Notes under the pieces: model-generated
The model's input: only the letters and a program-made list of their open reading frames with translations
Told to the model about the DNA's origin: nothing
The model's database searches: none
Assembly (NCBI GenBank): GCA_030068075.1
Contig: CM057826.1
Location: forward strand, 98,569,804 to 98,633,803
Length of the DNA stretch: 64,000 bases
Reading direction: 5' to 3'
Source of the DNA: Paguma larvata
Taxonomy: Eukaryota; Chordata; Mammalia; Carnivora; Viverridae
Program-made: the position numbers and the translations under genes
In this document: one piece after another, positions 1-29,800 of the stretch
How the letters are laid out: every line of letters starts with the position of its first letter
Position numbering within the stretch: position 1 is the stretch's first letter

Positions 1-1
1 G

Positions 2-16269
<16,268 letters not shown>

Positions 16270-16500
16270 CCGTCAAACGAAACCGGACTCCAACTGTAAA
16301 GGGCGAGCTCTCTAGACAGCAGGAATTTAAAGCCACCTTAAGCCTCCAACAGCCACTTCCGTTGACGAGGAGCCGACGCTTTATTAGCTCCGCCCCACTT
16401 CCGGTTTGAGCTGGATGCCCCTAAGTAAGTCCTGCCAGAGCCCCGCCCTACGGAAGGTGCGCGAGGCTCGCTTGGTGGCTTTTCTGCGTCGTCCCAGCCT
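16270..16500 (-). promoter_or_regulatory. CDK7 GC-rich promoter and 5' UTR region
   Basis: This CpG-rich stretch lies just upstream of the CDK7 start. On the minus strand it shows an ACCGGAAGT ETS-type site (16397-16405) beside a GC box (16388-16396), and a second ETS-like ACGGAAGTG (16354-16362). No TATA box is obvious. The transcription start cannot be fixed from sequence alone. Confidence 0.65.
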
Positions 16501-17019
16501 TGTCACGCCCTAGCACGTTGGTGCCCGAAGCGAAATGTTTCAGGTGGTGACCGTAACCCTGTTACGGTTTTAACTTAGGTTGTTCCTTCACTACCGGAGA
16601 CAGGTCAGCGTTCTGATACGATGATCTGAGTTTGGGATTAAACGTATGAGTGTGGAATGCTTGACCCTATTATCCCGGATCTTGCTTTCTGGTGATTGCG
16701 CAAGGGCGTCGGGTCGCCACGGTTGCTATGGACGCCTATCGTCGCAATCTCAGGTTACTTAGAAGACAGCCCAGTTCATTAGGGCTGGTCAAGTGGCATT
16801 CTTAGTTCAGTCCTTTGTAAAGAAGCACTACCTGGGGAAGGAAATTCCAAGTCAACTGAAGAATTTTGTGCTGTGGAACAGACGTCTGGTCATCAGTTTT
16901 CTACTCTGTAAATGGAAAGAGGCTACATCAGTAAGTGGTTTGTTAGAGTAAATCAGACATCCAGAAAGTTTAGGCATAGTGCTTGTTCGCGTAAGTTTTC
17001 ATACAAATCATCACGTTAA

Positions 17020-17530
17020 ACACATTAACTCACTATTCAGCGAATGTATATTGAGTGCTATGTGCCGGGCTCTGTTACAGTATACTGAGAAATTAGGAGG
17101 GGAAAAGACAAGGATCCATGCTTTCCAATGGAAGGAGATAAAATATGGTACACAGTTTAGTGCAATAGAGATAATAAAGCCGGGAGAGGGGATTAGTAGG
17201 GCTTGCAGTTTTAAATGGAGTGTTAGCAGGCGTCAGTAAAAAGACTGCAAAAAAAAAAAAAAAAAAGCCACTGTGGAGTTTTTGGCAAAATGATGTGATC
17301 TGATTGTTTTAAAAAGTTCACTATGACCGCTTTGAGTTACAGTAACATAGACTTAGAGGGGCAGGAAAAAAATCAAGGCCCGTGAAAGAATTATTGCAGT
17401 AAGCCATACAAGGTTGTATCAGTTTGGCTTCTAGCCAGTAAGATTTGCTGACAGACTGGATATGGGTTGTGGAGGGGAAAAAAAAAAAAAGTAATTCCAA
17501 GGTTTTGAGCTGGAGCATTTGTTGTTTCTA
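17020..17530 (+). mobile_element. LINE-2 fragment
   Basis: TATTGAGTGCTATGTGCCGG, GATGTGATCTGATTGTTTTA and TTCCAAGGTTTTGAGCTGGA follow L2 order. An A18 run interrupts it at 17251. Confidence 0.75.
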
Positions 17531-17604
17531 AGAGTTGAGACTATTCAGAGTCGAAGGCAGCAGAATACCAACATTCATAATTTAGTCAAGGTAATGTGGA
17601 GTAA

Positions 17605-17830
17605 CATTCTAGTTCTTGCTCTGGGTTTAGACTACCTGCATTTGAGTACTAGCCCCATAAGTATTCAACCACTAGGTTTATTACTTGGGCAAAGTATTTA
17701 ACCTTTTGGTTCCTAGTTTCCAACTATTCATTGGGTTGCTGCAAGGCTTAAATGACTTCACATTTCCAAAACCCTTAGAATAGAGTTTGACAGTGCTCAG
17801 TTTGTTAGCCATTGTATAACTATTACTGGT
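17605..17830 (+). mobile_element. MIR
   Basis: MIR-like: GGGCAAAGTATTTAACCTTT and CTGCAAGGCTTAAATGACTT. Confidence 0.65.
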
Positions 17831-18479
17831 CCCCTTCCAGGTCTTTGTCACTTGGGTTTTTATTGAGCTCTGAAATCTTCATAGGCAAACTTCTCATACA
17901 TTACACAAAACACACCATCTTTACCAGTATCTCTTAATTGTGTCAAGTCATACCTAATAATATATGGTATCACAGAATTTAGGTCAAAGTTCCATCACTT
18001 TGACAGTAATTTAACCAAAAAATAAGCTAGTGAGCTAAATGTGATGGTACACACTTGAGGGTAGAGTCCAAAGTACATTATGGCATATGAATCGATAATC
18101 ACATTATACTATGCTGTAGACAAGTTAATTCTTATTTGGGGACATTTTAAGTAGGGTAATAAGGCAGTCATTTAGGAGATATTCTGGGTTCATTAGGTCA
18201 CTGTATACATAAAACACAATTTGGCATCTGTATAGCATTATACAGTTTAGAAAGCACTTGCACCCATTAGCAAGAGCCAGCTTTCATGATGGTCCCAATG
18301 AATCCTTCTCTATCAATGCACTTGTGTTGCCTACTCTGACAGTGAAACAGGCTGTTCTGTGTGACCTATAGAATATGGCAGAAGTGAGTGTTGTAACCTT
18401 TAAGTCTAGATCATAAAAGGCATTGCTCTTTGTGCCTTGCATGCTTAGATCATTTGCTCTGGGGGAAGTCAGCCATCAT

Positions 18480-18815
18480 ATCATGAATTCAATCAGGTAG
18501 CCCTGTGAAGAGGTCTATGTGGGAAAGAACTGGCGATTCCTGCCAAGAGCCAGCATCAACTTGCCAGCCATGTGAGTGAGCCACTGGAGGTAGACAATTT
18601 AGCTCCAGGCAAGCTTTCAGATAACTGCAGTTCCCACTGGCATCTGATTGCAACCTCATGAGAGACGCTGAGCACAAGTGCTGAGCCAAACTGCTCCAGA
18701 ATTCCAGACCCAGAGAAACCATGAGCTATAAGGTGATTATTGTTGTTTTTGGTCACTACATTTTGGGTTTTTAGTCATTAAGTTTTGAATTGCTGCGAAT
18801 TAATACAGAATACAC
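18480..18815 (+). mobile_element. MaLR-type LTR (MLT1-like)
   Basis: CAACCTCATGAGAGACGCTG, ATTCCAGACCCAGAGAAACC and the terminal TTAAGTTTTGAATTGCTG segment are typical of MLT1-type solo LTRs. No coding capacity. Confidence 0.7.
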
Positions 18816-19305
18816 TACTGTGATCCTACCTATCACACTGTATAGTATTGGAGAGGAAAACTGAAACTCGAACAAATTGAGCAACTTGCTACTGGTTGCA
18901 TATATTTAAGTGCTTAACTCTGAAATGAAAATACAGACTATTTATTTAAAGCTAAGCCAGAATTCTTTCTATACCATCCTTGTTGGGAACTTGTCCTATT
19001 ACACCAATTCCCACTGAATATGCCTTTTTGCCATACTTGTGCTCCCAAATTCTGTCAAAGTGATCTGTTTTTTCACTGTGACTTTCATGGTAGGATCTGT
19101 ACTAAGGTGGCCTTCAAACAGTTTTAGTATGGGGTTTCTGACTGCTGCCCCACAGTATTACACAAATCACTCTTCACTACTTGAACCCACTCTGTTTCTG
19201 AAAGCAAAAAAAAAATTGTCCTTGGCTTCCTTTTACTGAAATGAAAAAAGTACAGAGGAAAAAAAGAATGGTGAGAATTTTTAAGAAAATTTTCCAAAGA
19301 GATTT

Positions 19306-19471
19306 TTTTTAATGTTTTCTAAGATTTATTTTAATGTTTTTTCTTTTTATTTATTTTGAGAGAGAGAGAGAGAGAGACTGCACGCACGTGAGAGAGGGAC
19401 AGAGAGAAGGAGAGAGAGAGAGAATCCCAAGCCAGGTCCGTGCTGTCAGCATAGAGCCTGATGCAGGGCTC
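19306..19471 (-). mobile_element. SINEC, head truncated
   Basis: A-tail end and GA body present; ends within the tRNA-like part. Confidence 0.85.
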
Positions 19472-20312
19472 CCAAATAGATTTTTTAAATTAAAAAAAAT
19501 CATGAATCATGTTATTTTTGAGTCACCAGAACAGCTTATTGCTACCACCAAATACCTATCTCATATTTGAGATGGGCAATATCTATGTTAGGCCATAAAC
19601 TCTGGAATAGTGAAAAAAATGTAAAGCTTAGTCTGCAGGCAATAGAACAACAAGAATTTGACTCTGTCTACTGCCCACAAGCTACCCTTACTATTAGGGA
19701 TGACTTCTTTAAAGTATATTCTAGAAATCATTCAAGATATGGAAGAAAATTTATTTAGCTTTGTGAGGCTTTAGTTTCACAATAATACATACCCTTGGCA
19801 CTGTAAGACCTTACTATAATTTCACAAATTGCCTTAATGTAAATATTCAGGTCAATTTTATGAGGCTTTCAGACAGGAAGTTTGAGAAAGTTAGTGGTTA
19901 TCAGAATTTGCACACGATGACAATAAAAAAAACAGTAAAATAAATCAAAGAATGACTTTCTTAACACCACTAATAACATAGTAAGTTGCAATTTCCAGTC
20001 AATGTTATGTGTTTCTGTGTTATATTCATTTTCTTCTGAATGTAGGTTACAAATAATCTTTTGTATTAACTCCCACTTTTAATACCACAAAGTCCCCTGT
20101 TTTACCTTGGTTGTATATTTATCATTTAGTGTAGGATATGCTTTTTAAACTAGTTATACTCCAGTAATTTTGTGAATGAAAAAAATGTAAAGAAAATTAA
20201 GAATAAATAATGGAGTCATTCTTTCACTGATCCTCATCCAACTTCAGGAAAATCACTTCCCTAAAGCAGCAAGTCTATTTGATAAATCTTTCCATCTCTT
20301 AAAAATAAACTG

Positions 20313-20512
20313 AGGGGTGCCTGGGTGGCTCAGTTGGTTAAACTTCTGACTCTTGATTTCGGCTCAGGTCATAATTTCATGGTCATGAGACTGAGCCCCA
20401 CATCAGGCTCCACACTGAACTTGGAGACTGCTGAAGATTCTCTCTCCCTCCTCCGCCACTCTCTGACTTGTGTACATGCTCTTTCTCTCTCTCTCAAAAA
20501 AAAAAAAAAAAA
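20313..20512 (+). mobile_element. SINEC
   Basis: Flanked by AAACTGA on both sides; lies 250 bp past the MRPS36 3' end. Confidence 0.9.
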
Positions 20513-20765
20513 GAAACTGAAACAAAAATGAAATTATGGGAAACGTATGACAGTTTACTAGATATTGTGTGCTTTTAATAGTTTAATACTGATAATACTT
20601 GGTAATCAAGAGTAAATTAATAGGCTAACATTTAAAAATGTATACTTTAATAAGTATATAAACAATTAGGTAAGCTTGTGGAGAAGCTGACCAACATACA
20701 TATATTAGGAGATACAAGTGTCCATCTAAATTTTCTATTTTTTTTTTATTTTTTTAAACAGAATA

Positions 20766-20771
20766 TTTATT
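20766..20771 (-). promoter_or_regulatory. MRPS36 poly(A) signal
   Basis: AATAAA on the minus strand about 100 nt after the MRPS36 stop codon. Confidence 0.75.
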
Positions 20772-20868
20772 CAAGTTGTTTAATGTATTTCTCATATGCC
20801 ATTTTGGAAGTCCTTTATTGTAAAGACTATTCTTTTGTCTGATGACAAACAGCAGCCACACTGTGTGA

Positions 20869-20886
20869 TTATTCTGGACCGCCACG
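20869..20886 (-). CDS. MRPS36: MRPS36 coding exon 4 (terminal)
   Basis: Only five codons and a stop (RGGPE, TAA) after acceptor TTTTCAG. The 3' UTR follows. Confidence 0.95.
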   Translation of the reverse strand, partial: RGGPE

Positions 20887-23800
20887 CTGAAAAGGAAAAA
20901 AATAAAGCAAAAAGATTAGGTATTAAATTTACAGAAGAAATGTTTTCATGGATAAATTTACACCATTTAAGCAAATGATCTTCAGATGTTTAAAAACAAT
21001 TTCAGTTTTTCATTGCTCTTAGGCACTCATATCAACGTTGTAAGCAATTTCTGATCGGGAAGGGACTCAAGGTTGACCTTGATTGCTGATGCTCAAATTT
21101 CTTGGTCTCATAAAGCCCTTCATGTTGAAAAATTACCAAGGACTCTACTGAGCTTTTTTCATGTAGTTATAACTATTGCTACTTACCATATTATACTTCT
21201 ATACATATATTCCTTCAGGTATTTGACTAAGGGCTTGTATATGGTTTATTTCTCATAATCCTGGCCTGACTATCCTGTCTTAGCTATGGACCCACCATGA
21301 AAAGGCAATGGAAGAATAAGTAAATCAGCATATGAAATTCCAAAAGCCAAAAAATGTTCAGGTGTTTTGCACAGTACTATGATAAAGAGCAATGACATAC
21401 TTGGATAAATTCCATTTCTTCTTGAGACACAAGCTTCCTTCTGTATTTCTGAGGTAATGTTTTTATTATTTCTGCAGTGTCTGGTGGACCTTGATGCATC
21501 AGCAAATCTGGTGATTTACTTCCCTTAGAATGCTGTGAAATTGAAGAAGAGTGAGATGGTAGTCCTGCTGATCTCAAAACTTCTGATACTGGAAAAAAAA
21601 TGTATAAATTAGAGACATAGATTGTTCAGGTGTCTTAAAATATTATTTTGAATTATCTATTATTGAGTAATCAAGTCATTCTTCAAATGCTGAGTATAAT
21701 TCTAAAAGGTATTGAGTAACTTAGTTGGGTAGCTATATATAATTTCATAAAATTCTTTTTAAAACAAATAAGGAAGAAGCTTTAAGTTAATGAATTACTA
21801 AACTGAACAAATTTGTAAAATGATAAAATTTCTAGGTAGTGGAGTTTAACCCATATGAATAATCTACATACTTAAGTTTTGCCATATGGTGGCGTTTACA
21901 GGTAATATAATAGGGAATAAGAAAGTTGGTCTATGAAGTTTTCTCGATACCTTTATACGTATTTATCACTTGTATTTTTTTTCAATGTTTATTTCTTTTT
22001 GAGAGAGAGAGAGAGCACACATGAGTAGGGGAGGGGCAGAGAGAGAGAGGACAGAGGATCTGAAGCGGGGTCTGCACTGATAGCAGAGAGCCCAATGTGG
22101 GGCTCAAACTCATGAACTGTGAGATCATGACATGAGTCAACTTAACCGACTGAGCCACTCAGGTGCCCCATTCATCACCTATATCTTAATTCTTTAAGAG
22201 TTACAGTAAGTTAGGGGTATCTGGGTGGCTCAGTTGGTTAAGCCTACAACTTTGGCTCAGGTCATGATCCTGCGGTTCATCGGTTCAAGCCCTGCGTTGA
22301 GCTCTGTGCTTACAGCTTGGAGCCTGGCGCCTGCTTTGGTTCTCTGTCTCCTTCTCCCTCTGCCTCTCCCCTGCTCACACTCTGTCTCTCTCTCTCTCTC
22401 TCTAAAAAATGAATAAACATTAAAAAAGAAAAAGTTACAATAAATTAAAAATATCCCTATAAAGCTTGTTCAACTCCTCCCTGAATTAAAGATTAAATAT
22501 CTCATAACAAAAACAGGGACAATCATTAGCGATCACTGAGTAATGTGGAGAATTCTTGAATATATTGTACGTTGTAAGTTAACGATACTGGAATTAATTA
22601 AAAACAACAGGGACAAAATATTTGGTAAAAGTGAGGGGTAAAAGGGAAAACACGACTTGTTCAGAATCTTCAATTACTTTATAAGCAGTGAAAATAAAGA
22701 AGGTTAGCTGGGAGAAAAATAGAGGAATGGCTACTGTGTCTCACAATCTCTCCAATGTAAGCACGAGAAAATCTTAAGCAAACTGTTTTTTTTTTTTTTA
22801 AATGTTTATTCATTTTTTGAGAGAGAGAGACAGAGTGTGAGTGGGAGAGGGGCAGAGAGAGAGGGAGACACAGAATCTGAAACAGGCTCCAGGTTCTGAG
22901 CTGTCAGCACAGAGCCTGACGTGGGGCTTGAACTCTTGAACCACGAGATCATGACCTGAGCCGAAGTCGGACACTCAACTGACTAAGTCACCCAGACGCC
23001 CCAACACGAGAAAATCTTAAATAAAGGACAGAAGAAAAGAAAGAACAAGAATTTCCCTATATAATCACAATATCGTTAAAAATTGGCTGGTTCAGTTGGT
23101 GTAGCACGTGATTCTTGATCTTGGGATTGTAAGTTCAAGCCCCACAGTGGGTGGAGAAATTACTTAAAAATTAAACTCTTAAAAAATTTCAGAGATATGT
23201 TTCGTTGAGTCACCACCTTTTTAAATGGAGGTAAGAAGAAGTTAATTTCTGTGCATGCAACCTAATAGACCATTTTGATCTAAGCTATAATGGTCTCCCT
23301 GGTTTTAAAATGAGAAATAATGCCTATAATAGAATATTCATGTATAAATATGTCCGTACATAATTTTTAAAAAGTCTAAAATACAACTTACCATTGGGTT
23401 TAGGATTGTCTCTTCTGTCAGGGAACCTTATTAATGGAGTATGTGGCTTGACTACCTAAAGAAAAATAAAATATATGAAAAAAAAAGATGAAGCACTAAA
23501 CTCATTAACTCTACAAAAAACAATGTATTGAATTTCAGAGATACCTTTGTTAAAACAAAACTTAATATTTAACAGCAACTTTAACCATACTATTTCATTC
23601 TTCCCCAGCCAGGAAAGCTGGTCTATGAACTATTAATTTATCTTATCTACTCTTCATAATAACTTTGGACTTTTTTACACATTATAAGAGATTTTACTAT
23701 ACTACCAACTGACCTCGAAACGACCCTATGAAAAAGATGACACAGATTTTATGTTGCATGACTTATATTTTGCCCTGCTGCTGAATAAGAAGTTTCCTGA

Positions 23801-26800
23801 GTTGAACTGAATGCTGTTTTCCTATCATGGTCAATTGTCTAGCAGTGTAGAACTCGATAAAAAGCATATTTAAGATTAGGAAATTTAGGCATGACTGGGT
23901 GGCTCAGACAGTTGAGTGTCCGACTCTTGATTTTCTGGCTCAGGTCATGATCTCACAGTTCATAGGTTTGAGCCCCATGTCGGGGTCCATGCTGGGTTTG
24001 GCATCTGCTTGGGATTCTCTCTCTCCCTCTCTCTCTGTCCCTCCCCTGCTCACAAGCTCTCTAAATAAATAAAGTTAAAAAAAGAAAATTCGGTAATTTA
24101 AAAAATACTTTTTCCGACCATAAAGTAACACATAATCTGTGTAAAAAAAATTGGAAGAAATGGTGAAAAGCACAAATAAGAAAACAGAGACTATAATCCC
24201 CAAACCTACAAAAAAACAGATTAAACATTTGTTGGCCTTTTTAGTCTTTTTCCTAAACCCATATAAACACGTATTTGCAAAGATTATTTTTATTTACTTA
24301 TTTATTGTAATTTATTTTAATGTTTGTTTATTTCTTTGAGAGAGAGAAACAGAGCATGAGCAAAAGAGGGGCAGAGAGCGAGGGAGACAGAATATGAAGC
24401 AGGCTCCAGACTCTGAGCTGTCAGCACAGAGCCCGAAGCGGGGTTCGAACTCATTACTGTGAGATCATGACCTGAGCCAAAGTAGGACACCCAACCGACT
24501 GAGTCACCTAGGCACCCCACTACAAAATATACATTTTATATGAGTATTGAAATACATACACTTGTTGGGACTGGTGTGAAAACCCCACTATAATTACGTT
24601 CCTGTGAGAAAATGCTGGAATAGAATTGTCTCCCTCAGCAGAAAGCACATACTCAAGTCTTTAATGGTAAAAAAACAAAACTCTAATGTCACACACTACG
24701 TGTCAGTCTGTGAGACTGAGCCTCATGTCCGGCTCCACACTGGGCAAGAAGCCTGCTTATTAGGATTCTCCCTCTCTCCTCTTTTGTGCTCATACACTCT
24801 CTCTCTCTCAAAACAAAACAAAACAAAAACAAAACCCAATTTTCCCTCTAGTAACTATATCTTCCTTTTCATAGCCAAGCTTCTTCAAAGAATGTTCTTA
24901 CCCATCCATTGTCAATACCCCATGTAAAAGCTTTAAAAATGTTCAAGCTTTCAGGATAAACTTCAATCTCATATTTGGCATTCACTAGGCCCATCCAGAT
25001 CTGCCACTCCTTCCCTCTCTAGCCTCACTTCTCACGTCTGTCTTCTGCATCTTTTACTCTAGGTATTCTGAAGTGCTTTTCTGTTCCCTATTTATCATGC
25101 CATTTCCACCTCCATTCAACCTACAGCTTGTGTTCTCTGCCAGGAAATCTATCCCCAGTCCTACCCACTTCCATGCCTTTGCTTTCATCTGACCGCTTAC
25201 CTTGTGAAATAGCTCAAATATCATTCCCCTCTAAAAAGCTTTCCTGATTCCACGCGGCACCTGGGTGGCTCAGTCAGTTGGGCATCCAACATCAGCTCAG
25301 GTCATTGTCTCACGGTTTGTGAATTCAATCCCCACATCAGGCTCTGTGCTGACAGCTTGGGGACCTGGAGGCTGCTTTGGATTCTGTGTCTCCCTTGCCC
25401 CTCCCCATTCATGCTCTGTATCTCTCTCCTTCAGATATAAATAAACATTAAAAACATTAAAATAATTTTTTTAAAAGCTTTCCTGATTCCAAAGTCTGAT
25501 TTAAAAAACTCCTTTGTGTTTCCATGGCATCCCAAACATCTTAAGAATACTGTGCAGGGGGCACCTAGTGGCTCAGTGGGTTAAGCGTCCAACTTTGACT
25601 CAGGTTATGATCTCACAGTCTGTGAGTTCAAGCACCACGTGGGGCCCTATGCTGACAGCTTGGAGCCTGGAGCCTGCTTCAGATTCTGTGTATCCCTCTC
25701 TCTCTGCCCTGCCTGTTCACGTTCTCTCTCTCTCAAAAATAATTAAAAATAAATTAAAAATAAAAGAATAGGATGTGTGGGCTGCGACATCTGTCACCCC
25801 ATTGATCGCCAGGGTTGATTCGGCTGATCTGGCTGGCTAGGCAGGTGTCCCCTTCCTCCCTCACCGCTCCATGTGCGTCCCTCCCGAAGCTGCGCGCTCG
25901 GTCGAAGAGGACGACCTTCCCTGATAGAGGAGCACCGTTCTTCGGTCAAGGGTATACGAGTAGCTGCGCTCCCCTGCTAGAACCTCCAAACAAGCTCTCA
26001 AGGTCCATTTGTAGGAGAACGTAGGGTAGTCAAGCTTCCAAGACTCCAGACACATCCAAATGAGGCGCTGCACGTGGCAGTCTGCCCTTCTTTAAAACAA
26101 ACAAACAAACAAACAAACAAACAAACATTGTGCAGAGGGCAGATCAATAAGCCAATAATTACAGGACAGCTAAACTCCTACAAAAGGCAGAGTCAGAAAA
26201 CTAGCACTTCTGCAGTAGTGCCTGGTACCTAGTGAATATCCAGGAAACATTTGCCAAGTGGGTGAAGAGAGACCGTCAGTGAGACAAACCTAGCTGTACA
26301 GGTATGCGAGTATGCATACACACACTTAAACAATCACATGTATACAAGAGAGAAAAAGTACATTTCAACAATGCTTTTGCACACTTAAAAATATGATGTA
26401 ATATGCCCTTATAGATTAAATTTCCACACTGTTTGGTGTCCTTTTTTATTTTTTAATGTTTATTTATTTTGAGAGCACATGCATATGAGCAAGCGGGGAG
26501 CAGCAGAGAGAGGAAGAGAGAGACTCCCAAGCAGGCTCCACATGTTGGCACGGAACCAGATTTGAGGCTCAAACCCACGAACTGCTAGATCATAACTTGA
26601 AATTAAGAGTTGGATGCTTAACTGATTGAGCTGTTAGGTGCCCGTGGTGTTTCCTTTTTGAAAAGGCATTTTTCGAAATATCTGAATAGAGTGAGTACTG
26701 TAATAAACCCTAATAAACAAAAAATAAAATAAACCCTGATAAATAATTTACACAATTTCAAAAGTAATAGTCAATCTTAATTCATCGCCCCTTCCTCCAT

Positions 26801-29800
26801 TAAACAAACCCGAAACCTCTCCTCTCACGTGTTAATACCTTCCATTATGTATCACTAACATGAAGATTTTTGTCAAACCATAATCTCAATATATTTTACC
26901 ACAATTAATGAATTAAAAATAATTCTTCAATCATCTAACACTTATGCTTAAATTTTCCTCTCTCAATATCTGCTTTTTACTTTTTTATTTTAAATTTAGA
27001 AAAAGTTTTTTATTTTTTTTTTAAGTAGGCTTCATGCCCAGTATAGAACTTGAACTTACAACTCCAAGATCACACCTGAGCTGAGATCAAGAATTGGAAG
27101 TTTAATTGACTGAGCCACCCAGACACCACAATATTTGCTTTGTTAGAAAAAAATTTTTTAAATGTTTACTCATTTTTTAAAGAGACAAAGACAGAGGGAG
27201 AATTGAAGGAGAGAGAGTGAGACGGAGGGAGACACAAAAAGCAAAGCAGGCTCCAGGCTCTGAGCTGTCAGCGCAGAGCCAGATACAGGGCTCAAACTCA
27301 TGAACCATGTGATCATGACCTGAGCCAAAGTTGGATGCTCAAACGACTGAGCCACCCAGGTGCCCCAAGATTTGCTTTTGAACTCTAAATGTAGGGCCTG
27401 GGTGGCTCAGTTAAGGATCTGAATTCGGCTCAGGTCATGATCTCATGCTTTAAGAGTTTGAGGCTCTTAAACTCTGCTGTCAGCAGAGAGCCACTTTGGA
27501 TCCTGTCCCCTCTTCCTCACTCACTTTCTCTCTCTCTCTCTCAAAAATAAATAAACATTAAAAAAATTGTTTAGACTCTAAACGTAAACACAAAAAAGCA
27601 ATTCCTTTTTTTTTTTTAAGTTTACTTTGGGGGGGAGAGAGAGTGTGTGCAGGGGCGTGCACAGATGTGCGTGGAGAAGACGGGCAGACAGAGAGGGAGA
27701 TCGAGGATCCAAAGCAGGTTCTACACTGTCAGTGAGTCTGATGTGAGACTCAGACTCAACGAACCTTGAAACCATGACCTGAGCCAAAGTCGACACTTAA
27801 CCAACTGGGCCACCTAGGCACCCCCAAAGAAGCAATTCTAACTGTGTATCAGTTGGGTAACTAAAGGGAGAAAAAAGGAGCTAATCCAAATAACTTTCAT
27901 AGTGCTTATACTCTATACTCTAAAGGCAATGATAATAATAATAAATACAGTACTAAGAAAACCTGAACTTTTTTACTTAGTATGTTGATGTTGGTAGTTG
28001 TACAAATATACCAATTTCGAAACTATTTTGTATCTATTGTAGGACTGAGCAAATGAGTACATACATTTATAGCGATGTTTGGGGAGCCAGGGATTTGCCT
28101 GTGAGAAAGTTTGAGCCACCCAGTGCCCCTATAACTTATTCTTCTGAAATTATTTCTGAATACCCTATAGTCCAGCCAAATTTCTCTACTTAATATTGAC
28201 ACCATGCCTTGTGAATTCCCATCAGTTTGTGCCAGTTTGTTGAAATACTACTCTTTCCCTAAGGTATGGATTAAGAACCAAATTCTAAGCTCTATGAAGG
28301 CATCATGTCTGTCTTGTTGGTCCTGTAGTCCCAGCACTGAGAAATTTTGCTATGGCTATACATAATTACTGCATATTGTTACCAAAAACGCTTTGTATTA
28401 TGAATATGAGTACAAGGCTTTGCGGCTCTGTTAGAGAAAAACAGATCATTCCATCCTGTGTATCTCACGGTATCTTTTTTTTTTTCCATTATCAGTAGTT
28501 AGTAGTTAATGGCTGTGTACTATTCCATTTTAATAAATCTACCACAGTCTGTTTATCCTGCTAATGGACATTTGGATTGTTTCTGATTTGGGGGTCATTA
28601 TGGAATCAAGTGGCTACAGACATTTTTATGTAAGTCTCTTTGTAGGTATATGCACTCATTTCTCTTGGGTATAAACCTATAAGTAAAACTGCACCATAAG
28701 GAAGGAATGTTTAACTACTAGAGACTAGCCACTAGCCAGAGTGGCTATTCCATTTATACCCCTACCAGCAAGGGATGAGGGTTTCGGGTGCTTCACAGTG
28801 TTATCACCTTTTGATACTGTCAAGTTTTTAAACTTTAAACAATTTTGGTAGATGTAGTAGTACTTCCTGGTTTTAATTTGTATTTTCCTGGTAAGTAATG
28901 AAGTTGAACATCTTTTCACAGGCTTATTGCTCCCTTGCATATCTTCTTTTGTGCAGTTTCAACTTTTAAACCCATTTTAAAATTGAGCTATATATTATGA
29001 ATATGTATGGTTATACATTACAGACACCAAGCAATTCTTGGTCAGATGTTCTCCTTGTCCTCACATTACCTTTAATTAGTTAATGCTTAATAACTACCTA
29101 CTGAATGAAAAATGGGATCATTATGCAATAGGACCAAAGGCTAGGATCTAGGATTATCTTTCTGACTGAAACAACTTTAAGAAAAGGTCTTTTTAAGACA
29201 CGTATTTGAACAAAGAGCACTGCATTTCTTATATCAAAGTTAAAAATCATACGCTTCCAGAGTTGCAAAGAAATTGTGTAAAACAGCCACAAAAGTGGAG
29301 GTTGTGTCCCTCTATATACCAACTTTACCTGTCCTATTTAAGTTAGTGATCACATCTGAAGAATCAAATACAAAACTACCAGGAGTTAATAACCGATGTA
29401 TGGATTAACAAATTCACCTAGCTACCAATCCAAACTCCAGGCAAAACAAACCTTGAGAAACAAATAAAACATGAATTACAAACTTAAATAATATATATTT
29501 CCCCCCCTCCAATTGCCCCCATCCAGCCTGTAACCAGACACTTAGATTGGTGAGGGAGAACAGGTCTGGGATGAGGGCTCACCCCGCGGGGCCACTTCTC
29601 TGGCCATTCCCAAGACCTTGAAGGGACATTGGGTCAGATGCACGGTTCGCTTCCTTCCACGAGCGGTTACCGCCTTCCTTCCGATTGGCTAATGCGGGAC
29701 ACCATAGACAATACTAGACGCCGATTGGCCAAGATTATTACCAGGGCAGCGTAGCCCGCAGACTCCTAAGAGGGCTACTTGAGGTCCTGCCAGAATACAG

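Larger units (their letters stand above)
16501..20760. other. Intergenic region between CDK7 and MRPS36
   Basis: No gene recognised. Contents are an L2 copy, a MIR, a MaLR LTR and two SINEs, listed separately; the rest (16500-17000, 17830-18400, 19480-20310) shows nothing I can name. Confidence 0.6.

Noticed and set aside
28100..28128. Short sequence ending GAGCCACCCAGTGCCCC, like a SINE head
   Set aside because: Only about 25 bp match; too short to call an element.
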